This document shows, one piece after another, positions 8,080 through 14,112 of a stretch of 19,502 nt of DNA. The notes beneath the pieces are model-generated. The model ran no database searches. It was not told where the DNA came from and saw only the letters and a list, made by a program, of their open reading frames with translations. Made by a program: the position numbers and the translations under genes. Source of the stretch: Bacteriovoracaceae bacterium (GTDB lineage: Bacteria > Bdellovibrionota > Bacteriovoracia > Bacteriovoracales > Bacteriovoracaceae); the NCBI GenBank assembly GCA_947448095.1, contig CANFNN010000019.1:1-19502 (forward strand), read 5' to 3'. How positions within the stretch are numbered: the first letter of the stretch is position 1; the number at the start of each line of letters is the position of its first letter.

Positions 8080-8337
8080 ATGATCACGGGAAATTATTCC
8101 AAGAAGGGACCAATTTGGATTGCCTGTTTTCCCCTCATTCACCTGAGTGCTCATGCCTTGACTCCCTATAAATGTTTAGAGAGTTTAAGCTTGAGTCTTG
8201 AGCAACTTATTGAGAAGGGACCATTTGATTTCGAAATCAGAATCACCGACAACGCTCAAATTGTTCTCCTTACCGATGGGAGCGAGGCCTTCCATGCTTT
8301 TCTTCAAACTCGCATCCTGGCTTCCTTTCCTGTTTAG
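8080..8337 (+). CDS. small HicB-like protein without C-terminal DNA-binding domain
   Basis: The 85 residues follow the layout of HicB-type partial RNase-H folds. A first strand pair (ITGNYSKKGPIWIACFPL) is followed by a helix (YKCLESLSLSLEQLIE), then FDFEIRITDNAQIVLLTD and a last helix (EAFHAFLQTRILASF). The final helix matches where HicB proteins show a segment like LLRRQR. The HTH or ribbon-helix-helix that normally follows is absent. No HicA toxin is adjacent on either side. The frame opens at ATG 8059, but 8080 fits the HicB N-terminus better. Neither start has a Shine-Dalgarno sequence, and a -10-like CAAAAT lies six bases before 8080. The family call is by eye and moderate at best. Confidence 0.5.
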   Translation: MITGNYSKKGPIWIACFPLIHLSAHALTPYKCLESLSLSLEQLIEKGPFDFEIRITDNAQIVLLTDGSEAFHAFLQTRILASFPV

Positions 8338-8481
8338 ACTTTCTCTCTAGATTTTATTTAATTTCGTCCTTTTTCCAACAATCGTTATTGGAATGACAGA
8401 AATTGTGAAGTTCTTTTACCTGACAATAGGACTCCTCTAAAGCAACATGGCCCATTATTAATTCAGGCACGGGAGTCCACT

Positions 8482-9384
8482 TTGGAAATGAGAAAGCTTA
8501 ATGAGCTAAAAGCATCTAACCCCTATTTACGTCTGGGCACAGATGTCACTGAACTCGAAAAATCGATTCAAACATTAGGTCTGATTGCTCCCTTAGTAAT
8601 TTCTCCCGACAACGTCATTTTGGCAGGAGCTCGCCGCTATCAGGCGATGCTCAATTTAGGATTCACAGAAGCTCCAGTCATGGTGATTGATAAGAACCCG
8701 CTAGAAAAAGAACTCATCTCCATTGATGAGAATTTGGTCCGTAAAGATTTATCAAAAATGGAAACAGAATCTCACCTTCGTCGTGCGAAAGAAATCTATC
8801 AAGAACTTTATCCCAATGCTGATGTTGAAGTGCAAAGCACTGAACCAGAAGAAGATTCAGATGAGCCTAAAATCAAAAAAGTGATTTTACCGGCAGAAAA
8901 ATTTCTCAATATGGTTTCTGAAAAAACGGGTCTTTCACCGAAACAAATTCACGAAGCCATTAATCGTGACGAAATGGCCGCATCAGTTGTCAAAGAGGCC
9001 CGTCTCAAAGGTGAACTTTCTCTGAGTCAAACGAACGAGATTGTGAAACTGAATAAACAAGACCAGAAGTCTGCTCTCAAACATATTCAAGAGCTTCCAG
9101 TTCGCGAGATTAAAAAGTTTGTGAAGCTTGCAAAAGCTCAAGGTGTTCAAGAAGCTATCTCCGCAACACCGAATGTTCCTTTCCAAAAAGAGTTTCAAGA
9201 AATTGATATGGGTCTAAAAAAACTTATTAAAAAATTCAAACAGTTTCAAATGGAAGGAATTGATGTTGCAAACTTTCCCGATGAGACTCAAGAGCTTTTC
9301 GGAGAACTGATGAAATTCTCCGACGCTGATAATTTTTCTTCTCACTCACGTGATGAAGACCGGGAAATGGATTCGCTTCAATAA
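8482..9384 (+). CDS. ParB/Spo0J-family protein, no ParA neighbour
   Basis: The 300-residue protein has a ParB N-terminal CTPase-type domain: SNPYLRL near residue 12, ELEKSIQTLGLIAPLVI (24-40), GARRYQAMLNLG (49-60, the box II arginines) and IDENLVRKDLSKME (81-94). An acidic insert (about 115-132) leads to a KorB/ParB-like helix-turn-helix region (about 137-190, LSPKQIHEAI). The C-terminal 100 residues are helical and charged. A TTG start at 8482 is preferred because GGGAG ends six bases upstream; ATG 8488 is the alternative. With no parA beside it, this is probably an accessory ParB-like DNA-binding clamp rather than the chromosome-segregation gene, which is inference. Confidence 0.85.
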   Translation: MEMRKLNELKASNPYLRLGTDVTELEKSIQTLGLIAPLVISPDNVILAGARRYQAMLNLGFTEAPVMVIDKNPLEKELISIDENLVRKDLSKMETESHLRRAKEIYQELYPNADVEVQSTEPEEDSDEPKIKKVILPAEKFLNMVSEKTGLSPKQIHEAINRDEMAASVVKEARLKGELSLSQTNEIVKLNKQDQKSALKHIQELPVREIKKFVKLAKAQGVQEAISATPNVPFQKEFQEIDMGLKKLIKKFKQFQMEGIDVANFPDETQELFGELMKFSDADNFSSHSRDEDREMDSLQ

Positions 9385-9400
9385 GCTTTTTTAGTGAATC
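9370..9400. terminator. weak hairpin between convergent parB-like and collagen-like genes
   Basis: GATTCGCT (9370-9377) pairs with AGTGAATC (9393-9400) with one G-U. The 15-base loop contains TTTTTT, and both gene ends fall within the element. The large loop and lack of a following U-tract make it doubtful. Confidence 0.25.
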
Positions 9401-10089
9401 GTGAATAAACAGTTATTGCCGCCAGTACTCATATAGTTTCCCGCAACCAGCTTAGTTAAAAAAGCCTGGGGAGTACTTGGCGAGGCGGGAGTTGATCCCC
9501 AGTAAACCGCAAATAGTTCTTCTCCAATCATGAGACCGTATTCAGGAAATGTGCTGTTGTCAGTGGCGCAGAATTTGACTGGAGTGACAATCGTTCCACT
9601 GGAACCTGCGAGCCCCGGAATCCCCTGGACCCCAGGCAGGCCTTGTTCCCCATTCAGCCCATTCACTCCATTACAAACCTCCACTGCACTAGCTGAGCTA
9701 CTGGTGATTTTAACACCACCTGAAGGGCACGTGGGGCTTGAGGCAAGACTTTCAAGGGTAATGGATTCATTTGTACCATTGGTTCCGTTGGTGCCGTTCG
9801 TGCCATTGCTACCGTTGCTACCGTTGATCCCATTACACAAGGCCTTAACCTTCACGACGGATTCATCTGGCGATAAAACTCCATCGGAATCGTTATCATG
9901 GAAAGTAAAAATAGAAATTCCCCCACTGGCACAGGCAAGTCCAGGAGCAATGTCGGCAAAATCCACACTGATTGGGCCTTCAGTATTGACCAAGGCGGCG
10001 GTGACTCCCACACCATTGGATCCGTCCTTGCCGTTTCTTCCACAGGAAACAAGAACTAATACGCAAAAAAGAATTAAAGAATTTTTCAT
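9391..10089 (-). CDS. collagen-like (Gly-X-Y) lipoprotein with calcium-loop module, shorter paralog
   Basis: The 232-residue product has a lipoprotein signal with lipobox LVSC (Cys16). It then carries a module GLACASGGISIFTFHD with an EF-hand-like loop (DNDSDGVLSPDE, 65-76) ending in LCNG. Seven Gly-X-Y triplets (87-107) follow, then CPSGGV..VCNG, nine more triplets (141-166) and a C-terminal domain of about 65 residues (VKFC to NNCLFTIH). Modules of a C..GG..G.D.N.DG.L...E...CNG type recur in surface proteins of Bdellovibrionota and Myxococcota. It is almost colinear with the 313-residue protein at 11300 and differs mainly in triplet number. A surface or outer-membrane filament role is inference. 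AAGG precedes the ATG by seven bases. Confidence 0.85.
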   Translation of the reverse strand: MKNSLILFCVLVLVSCGRNGKDGSNGVGVTAALVNTEGPISVDFADIAPGLACASGGISIFTFHDNDSDGVLSPDESVVKVKALCNGINGSNGSNGTNGTNGTNGTNESITLESLASSPTCPSGGVKITSSSASAVEVCNGVNGLNGEQGLPGVQGIPGLAGSSGTIVTPVKFCATDNSTFPEYGLMIGEELFAVYWGSTPASPSTPQAFLTKLVAGNYMSTGGNNCLFTIH

Positions 10090-10174
10090 GGCCCTACCTT
10101 ATGACGTTTGAAGACACCCACAATCAAGAGAGCAACAAGTGTGCCAACAAAAAGCGACAGAAAAGTAGCATTTA

Positions 10175-10213
10175 CTAGGGGCCAAAATGGCCTTGGCATT
10201 CATTTGGCCCTAG
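10175..10213 (-). terminator. hairpin after the Sel1-type gene
   Basis: CTAGGGGCCAAAAT (10175-10188) is nearly complementary to ATTTGGCCCTAG (10202-10213), with two single-base bulges. A smaller GGCC hairpin lies inside. It begins four bases beyond the minus-strand stop codon. The downstream minus-strand sequence is T-rich but not a clean U-tract. The stem also lies within the 127-base gap upstream of the shorter collagen-like gene. Confidence 0.5.
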
Positions 10214-10216
10214 ATA

Positions 10217-11224
10217 TTAAGGAAGAGGTAGACCGTCAACGACTTGAATTAAATTACTGTCCTGATCAATTTTCCAGACATCAAGTCGACTTGGATTAAG
10301 TGGATCAACGTTCGCAACCGCAAAGGCCTCAAAGCCTCCGGAGAGGTCATAACAATCTCCTGCTTTTCCTTTAGAAAAGTAGCCACGAATACTGGATGAA
10401 CTTCTCGCGTTGAGATTTTGATAGGACTGTGCAAAGAGCTCAAACGAAGTCGATTTCGCTTTGCCCGAACAGCTATGCATGAACCCAAAAACATAGTGAT
10501 AATTATTCATCGGCTTATAATCTTTTAGGACTCGAACCAGATCATAGGAATAACGCTTCACCTTGGGATCGTTCTTTAAAACTTTTTCGGCTGCAACAAC
10601 TGAGAGAAGCGAAAACTTTGCTTCTGACTGCATGAGCTTGGCCCGAAAAAAAATAGAGAAATGACCTGGAAGTAAAAGACAATCTTCTTTTGTGAGCGGG
10701 GCGGAACAGGCAGATAAAAGATTCAGTCGATCCGAACAAGCCGAAGCGTGAGTGTCACTACAGTCTTCTTGAATTTTTTTAATAAAATCAAGACCTGCGG
10801 GTGAAAATATTTTTTTACCTTTTTGAAGTTCAGAGCAAATTTCTTTGAGGCCATAATGACAAGCGCGCCTAAAATACAAATGAGACAAATTCCCTTCCCC
10901 ACTAGTTTTCATCAAACGTCCGAGTGAGCGGCAAGCAAAGGGCTCAAACTTATCACAAGCTTTTGTAAGATAAGTATTTCCCTCTTTGCCTTTTCCTTTA
11001 GCGAGAAAAGCAATTCCGGCATAGGTGCAACCAATGGTGAGGTCTTTTCCACACAGGGCTTCTCCCACTATAATGGCTTTATCCCAATTCTCGAGTTTGA
11101 TGTAATAGGCGCCTAAGGTTTCACACGCGGGAAGATCGTGCTTAGAGCAAGCTTTCATCAAAGTGGCTTCATCTTGAGAATAAGCAGCGGGAATCAATAA
11201 TAGGAGGAGTAAAATAAATTTCAT
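10217..11224 (-). CDS. secreted cysteine-rich Sel1-like repeat protein
   Basis: A signal peptide (MKFILLLLLLIPAAYS) is followed by four cysteine pairs at 26/34, 58/66, 90/98 and 122/130. Each pair is Cys-X7-Cys and each repeats exactly 32 residues after the last. Two further pairs follow at 155/163 and 173/182. This is the pattern of disulphide-stapled Sel1-like (HcpA/HcpC-type) helical repeats, which mediate protein-protein contacts outside the cytoplasm. Residues 190-335 are a different, unrecognised C-terminal domain ending in a strand-rich segment (SRLDVWKIDQDSNLIQVVDG). The gene lies between two collagen-like lipoprotein genes, all on the minus strand. There is no ribosome binding site; a strong promoter ends directly at the ATG, so the mRNA should be leaderless. 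Confidence 0.87.
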   Translation of the reverse strand: MKFILLLLLLIPAAYSQDEATLMKACSKHDLPACETLGAYYIKLENWDKAIIVGEALCGKDLTIGCTYAGIAFLAKGKGKEGNTYLTKACDKFEPFACRSLGRLMKTSGEGNLSHLYFRRACHYGLKEICSELQKGKKIFSPAGLDFIKKIQEDCSDTHASACSDRLNLLSACSAPLTKEDCLLLPGHFSIFFRAKLMQSEAKFSLLSVVAAEKVLKNDPKVKRYSYDLVRVLKDYKPMNNYHYVFGFMHSCSGKAKSTSFELFAQSYQNLNARSSSSIRGYFSKGKAGDCYDLSGGFEAFAVANVDPLNPSRLDVWKIDQDSNLIQVVDGLPLP

Positions 11225-11231
11225 TCAAAGG

Positions 11232-11260
11232 ATGATATAATTGAATCAAGAGAGAGTCAA
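11232..11260 (-). promoter_or_regulatory. strong sigma-70-type promoter giving a leaderless Sel1 mRNA
   Basis: On the minus strand TTGACT (11260-11255) and TATCAT (11237-11232) are 5/6 matches at an ideal 17-base spacing. Transcription should begin at or near A 11225, one base before the ATG at 11224. No Shine-Dalgarno sequence exists in the short gap. The -35 overlaps the U-tract of the terminator of the upstream collagen-like gene. Confidence 0.7.
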
Positions 11261-11300
11261 AAAAGCCGTGAGAGGTTATTCTCACGGCTTTTTCTTTTTT
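11259..11300. terminator. bidirectional intrinsic terminator of the long collagen-like gene
   Basis: GCCGTGAGA (11265-11273) pairs perfectly with TCTCACGGC (11280-11288) around GGTTAT, extended by A-tracts and T-tracts on both sides. On the minus strand the stem is followed by TTTTTT, suited to ending the long collagen-like gene, whose stop is at the T-rich edge (11300-11302). The plus-strand tail TTTTTCTTTTTT also fits. Confidence 0.88.
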
Positions 11301-12241
11301 TAGTGGATTGTGAAAAGACAGTTGTTTCCGCCGGTGCTCTGATAATTTCCAGCAACCAATTTTGTAAGGAAGGCCTGGTCATGGTGAGGCGAAGCAGGTG
11401 TTGAGCCCCAGTAAACCGCGTATAAATCATTTCCTATCATCAGTCCGTATTCTGGAAAAGTACTGTTATCAGATGAACAAAATTTTACTGGTGTAACCAT
11501 TGTTCCATTTGTCCCGTTTGTTCCGTTGGTGCCGTTAGTGCCATTTGTACCGTTAGTTCCGTTGGTCCCATTGGTACCGTTTGTTCCATTGATCCCATTA
11601 GTTCCGTTCGTTCCATCAACTCCGTCTGTGCCATTGGTTCCGTTAGTTCCGTTTGTTCCATCTGCTCCATCTGTGCCATTGGTCCCGTTAGTTCCATTAG
11701 AACCTGTAAGCCCAGGAATGCCTTGCATACCTGTCAGGCCTTGTTCACCGTTCAGGCCGTTGATGCCGTTACAAACTTCCACAGGAGCTGAGCTTCCACT
11801 TGTGAATCTCACGCCACCATTTGGACATGTTGAACTTGAAAGAACACTTTCAAGAGTAATCGAAGCATTAACACCATTGGTTCCGTTAGTTCCGTTAGTA
11901 CCATTGGTTCCGTTCGTACCATTCACTCCATTGGCCCCATCAGCTCCGTTTGAACCATTTGATCCGTTAAGACCATTGATCCCGTTACAAAGTGCTTTGA
12001 CCTTAATAATGGATTCATCATTATCTAAAGAGCCATCAGAATTGCTATCGTGAAAAGTATAAATTGAGACTCCACCATTAGCGCAGGCCAATCCTGGAAT
12101 AATATCCGCAAAGTCTACACCTGTGGATTCGGCGTTTAGACCTGAAGTGGAAGCGCCATCAAGGCCGTTCGTGCCGTTGACGCCGTTTTTTCCGCAAGAG
12201 ACTAAACTAAGAACAAAGAACAAAAAGATAAAGTTTTTCAT
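11300..12241 (-). CDS. collagen-like (Gly-X-Y) lipoprotein with calcium-loop module, expanded paralog
   Basis: The 313-residue lipoprotein (lipobox LVSC, Cys16) has the same module order as the shorter protein. The calcium-type loop is DSNSDGSLDNDE (65-76). Thirteen Gly-X-Y triplets follow from 87, then CPNGGV..VCNG, then 30 triplets from 159 to about 248. The C-terminal domain is almost identical (VKFCSSDNSTFPEYGLMIG to NNCLFTIH). Most triplets are Gly-Thr-Asn, with no prolines after GIPG, unlike animal collagen. They could form a collagen helix or a polyglycine-II-like trimer. Every triplet creates an Asn-Gly-Thr sequon. The ATG has no ribosome site; a possible promoter at 12322-12356 would give a leader of about 80 bases. 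A surface fibre anchored by lipid is inference. Confidence 0.87.
   Translation of the reverse strand: MKNFIFLFFVLSLVSCGKNGVNGTNGLDGASTSGLNAESTGVDFADIIPGLACANGGVSIYTFHDSNSDGSLDNDESIIKVKALCNGINGLNGSNGSNGADGANGVNGTNGTNGTNGTNGTNGVNASITLESVLSSSTCPNGGVRFTSGSSAPVEVCNGINGLNGEQGLTGMQGIPGLTGSNGTNGTNGTDGADGTNGTNGTNGTDGVDGTNGTNGINGTNGTNGTNGTNGTNGTNGTNGTNGTNGTMVTPVKFCSSDNSTFPEYGLMIGNDLYAVYWGSTPASPHHDQAFLTKLVAGNYQSTGGNNCLFTIH
11498..11767 (-). repeat. 30-copy 9-bp Gly-X-Y coding repeat
   Basis: Thirty successive nine-base units encode Gly-X-Y, mostly Gly-Thr-Asn. Third codon positions vary freely (the Thr and Asn codons are mixed), so the tract is uniform as protein but uneven as DNA. The matching tract in the paralog has nine units. 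Confidence 0.9.
11867..11983 (-). repeat. 13-copy 9-bp Gly-X-Y coding repeat
   Basis: This is the first triplet tract of the longer lipoprotein, with 13 units between the LCNG and SITLES segments. The paralog has seven units at the equivalent place (about 9769-9831). Confidence 0.85.
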
Positions 12242-12321
12242 GTGTTGGCTAAAGCAACATCAAGGCCAATATTGAAACCGGCAAAAACAAGGACTTAGAG
12301 AGAACTAAGAACAAGGGATCG

Positions 12322-12356
12322 TTTATACTTTATACAGGCCTATAAAACCTAGTCAT
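12322..12356 (-). promoter_or_regulatory. candidate promoter for the long collagen-like gene
   Basis: On the minus strand ATGACT (12356-12351) is followed after 16 bases by TATAAA (12334-12329), with a second TATAAA at 12327-12322. The -35 overlaps the stop codon of the DUF2461 gene. The resulting leader of about 80 bases contains two small hairpins, one of them (TTGGC/GCCAA, 12245-12269) ending three bases before the ATG. Confidence 0.35.
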
Positions 12357-13017
12357 TCGACTTATTCGAGGTAGCCTCTAAGAGAAATTGGTTAAAGGCT
12401 TTGAGAACTTTAAACCGCTGGTCAATCACTTTGGCAAAACCAGGACTTAGGACTTGTTCAAGCGTTAAAGGCGAAGAAATGGTGAAGCTCTTAAATTTTA
12501 AAAATTCAATGTGTTTATAATCCGCAGGAAAACCTTTCGGTGGTCTCTTCAGCATATGCTCAGTACTTAAGCCCAGAAAATCTTTTTTTAATTTTTTATC
12601 TTTTAGGATTTTTTCTAAGTCGTCTCCATGATTTAAAATGTAACGGCGAATACTCAAAAGTTTATCAGCTTCAGGCATCCAGATCCCGGCCGCAACAAAG
12701 ATTTCTTTAGGTGAGACGTGTAAGTAGTATCCAGGGAGCCCACCTTTTTTTCCGCCGTAAGCAAAATAGGCACCAAAATTTTCTTTGTAAGGATTTTTAT
12801 TGTCACTGAAGCGGGTATCTCGATTGAACCGAAACACACAATCCTTAACCTCTAGATGCGGCAAGCGGGTATCCCATGAGCTGATTCGAACGATTAACTC
12901 CTGCACGAGAAAGGCAAATTCCGCCTTAGCGACGTTATATTCGTCTTTATGGGCGTGCATCCAAGGAGTGTTGTTATTCTTGGTAATCTTCTTCAAAAAG
13001 CTGATGGTATTTTTCAT
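12349..13017 (-). CDS. DUF2461 family protein
   Basis: The 222-residue protein matches DUF2461 (TIGR02453) throughout: TISFLKKITKNNNTPWMHAHKDEY at the start, DCVFRFNRDTRFSDNKNPYKENFGAYFA near 60-90, GLPGYYLHVSPKEIFVAAGIWMPEADKL and IRRYI in the middle, and RPPKGF later. Family proteins occur in bacteria and fungi; the biochemical role is not established. ATG 13017 is chosen; the frame could start at TTG 13023, but neither has a ribosome site. TATAGA lies eight bases before the ATG, so a leaderless start is possible. It is divergent from the serine protease, sharing a gap of about 110 bases. Confidence 0.9.
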   Translation of the reverse strand: MKNTISFLKKITKNNNTPWMHAHKDEYNVAKAEFAFLVQELIVRISSWDTRLPHLEVKDCVFRFNRDTRFSDNKNPYKENFGAYFAYGGKKGGLPGYYLHVSPKEIFVAAGIWMPEADKLLSIRRYILNHGDDLEKILKDKKLKKDFLGLSTEHMLKRPPKGFPADYKHIEFLKFKSFTISSPLTLEQVLSPGFAKVIDQRFKVLKAFNQFLLEATSNKSND

Positions 13018-13025
13018 AACCAAAA

Positions 13026-13031
13026 TCTATA
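13026..13031 (-). promoter_or_regulatory. -10-like box next to the DUF2461 start
   Basis: TATAGA (4/6) on the minus strand is eight bases before ATG 13017. No Shine-Dalgarno sequence and no convincing -35 are present. It is a moderate candidate for a leaderless start. Confidence 0.3.
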
Positions 13032-13126
13032 TTTGTGCACCGTTTAAAGACCAGCTTTTTTCTAATTTAATGGCATATTCCTAAAACTTTGATACACCAG
13101 CACAAATCATTCCGGAGGTCTTAACA

Positions 13127-13978
13127 ATGATTAAATTTATTATCGCTTTGCTCATCCTTAGTTCGGCCCAAGCTTTTGCCTTACCAGTTGAAGTTAGTCG
13201 CCCAATTCAAATCATGGGTGAGAAATCTTTCGACAACAATTCATTTGAATTTGAAGGGATCGTAAAACTTTCAAACTGCTCGGGAGCTTTGATTAAATTC
13301 GAAGGTGCTCCTGAAACAAATAAAGGTCTCATCATGACTAACGGTCATTGTGCAGATCTTCCAGGTGGCGGATTCATCAAGCCAGGCCAAGTTCTTGTGA
13401 ATAAAAAAGTAAAAAGAACTGTTGGTATCTTTGATGCCAAGAAAGCTCTTCACAAGGTCACAACGACTCAATTCCTCTATGCCACGATGACTGATACAGA
13501 CGTATCAATCTACGAGCTAGAATTGACTTACAAAAACATCAAAGATCAGTTTGATATTGATGCCTATACGCTTGCTCCGACTCATCCAGCTGTTAACGTA
13601 GAGATGCAAATCATTTCTGGTTATTGGGAAAAAGGTTGGGAATGCAGTGTAGAAGATTTCATTCCAACACTTAAAGAAGATGCCTATACATGGGTTGATT
13701 CGCTTCGCTACAACGAAACTTGTGACACTACTCACGGTACTTCTGGTTCTCCGATCATTGAGCGCAACACTCGTAACGTCATTGGTATTAATAACACTGG
13801 TAACGATAACGGCGAGCGCTGCACGATGGATAATCCATGTGAAGTTTCTACCGATGGTACAGTGACAGTCAGAAAAGGGATTTCGTATGGTCAGCAGACT
13901 TACACGATCTACTCTTGTTTGAATGAGCAATTTGCTTTTGATTTAAAGAAAGCTGGTTGTGCTCTTCCTAAGCCATAA
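13127..13978 (+). CDS. secreted trypsin-fold serine protease
   Basis: The 283-residue protein has a signal peptide (about MIKFIIALLILSSAQAFA). The chymotrypsin-type triad is visible: His74 in TNGHC, a likely Asp125 in DTDVSIYEL and Ser206 in GTSGSPI. Cysteines near 51/75 and 172/199 and in the C-terminal part fit disulphides. It looks like the V8/trypsin-like S1 proteases rather than HtrA, since no PDZ domain follows. The substrate is unknown; a secreted protease fits a predatory or degradative lifestyle, which is inference. GGAGG eight bases before ATG sets the start. A strong terminator follows, so it is probably monocistronic. Confidence 0.9.
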   Translation: MIKFIIALLILSSAQAFALPVEVSRPIQIMGEKSFDNNSFEFEGIVKLSNCSGALIKFEGAPETNKGLIMTNGHCADLPGGGFIKPGQVLVNKKVKRTVGIFDAKKALHKVTTTQFLYATMTDTDVSIYELELTYKNIKDQFDIDAYTLAPTHPAVNVEMQIISGYWEKGWECSVEDFIPTLKEDAYTWVDSLRYNETCDTTHGTSGSPIIERNTRNVIGINNTGNDNGERCTMDNPCEVSTDGTVTVRKGISYGQQTYTIYSCLNEQFAFDLKKAGCALPKP

Positions 13979-13987
13979 TTCGATTTG

Positions 13988-14028
13988 CATTGTCCAAGAG
14001 GTTGAAATACCTTTTGGGCAATGTTTTT
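13988..14028 (+). terminator. intrinsic terminator of the serine protease
   Basis: CATTGTCCAAGAGG (13988-14001) pairs with CCTTTTGGGCAATG (14010-14023) over 14 bases with two G-U pairs, around an eight-base loop. TTTTT follows directly. It begins ten bases after the stop codon. Confidence 0.9.
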
Positions 14029-14044
14029 GATCCTGTCAAAATTC

Positions 14045-14062
14045 TTTACACTTCAGTGTAAA
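14045..14062. promoter_or_regulatory. perfect palindrome, candidate operator
   Basis: TTTACACTTCAGTGTAAA has eight-base perfect arms around TC (equivalently TTTACA-N6-TGTAAA). It lies between the protease terminator and the helical exported protein, centred about 59 bases before that gene's predicted transcription start. That position would suit an activator, but the regulator is unknown. Confidence 0.5.
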
Positions 14063-14099
14063 ATTCCCCGCCCCTGATCCATTCGTCCGCATTTGCTAG

Positions 14100-14105
14100 C
14101 ATAAT
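14100..14105 (+). promoter_or_regulatory. -10 box giving a leaderless start for the 587-residue protein
   Basis: CATAAT (5/6) is followed by TAAGAAT and then the ATG at 14113, so transcription should start at or beside the ATG. No ribosome site is present. The 13 bases to the ATG match those before the serine protease at 16736 except for one base. No good -35 is seen. Confidence 0.5.
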
Positions 14106-14112
14106 TAAGAAT

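Noticed and set aside
10108..10299. 63-residue plus-strand frame
   Set aside because: It runs across a terminator hairpin and the antisense end of the Sel1-type gene, with no supporting start signal.
11526..12053. Plus-strand 175-residue open frame rich in Val-Pro-Leu triplets
   Set aside because: It is the exact antisense of the Gly-Thr-Asn repeat in the lipoprotein gene, so its repeat is a by-product of that codon pattern. It has no start signal of its own. The same applies to the frame at 9530-10111.
13517..13930. Minus-strand 137-residue open frame
   Set aside because: It is antisense to the catalytic part of the serine protease, with no ribosome site, recognisable domain or sensible composition.
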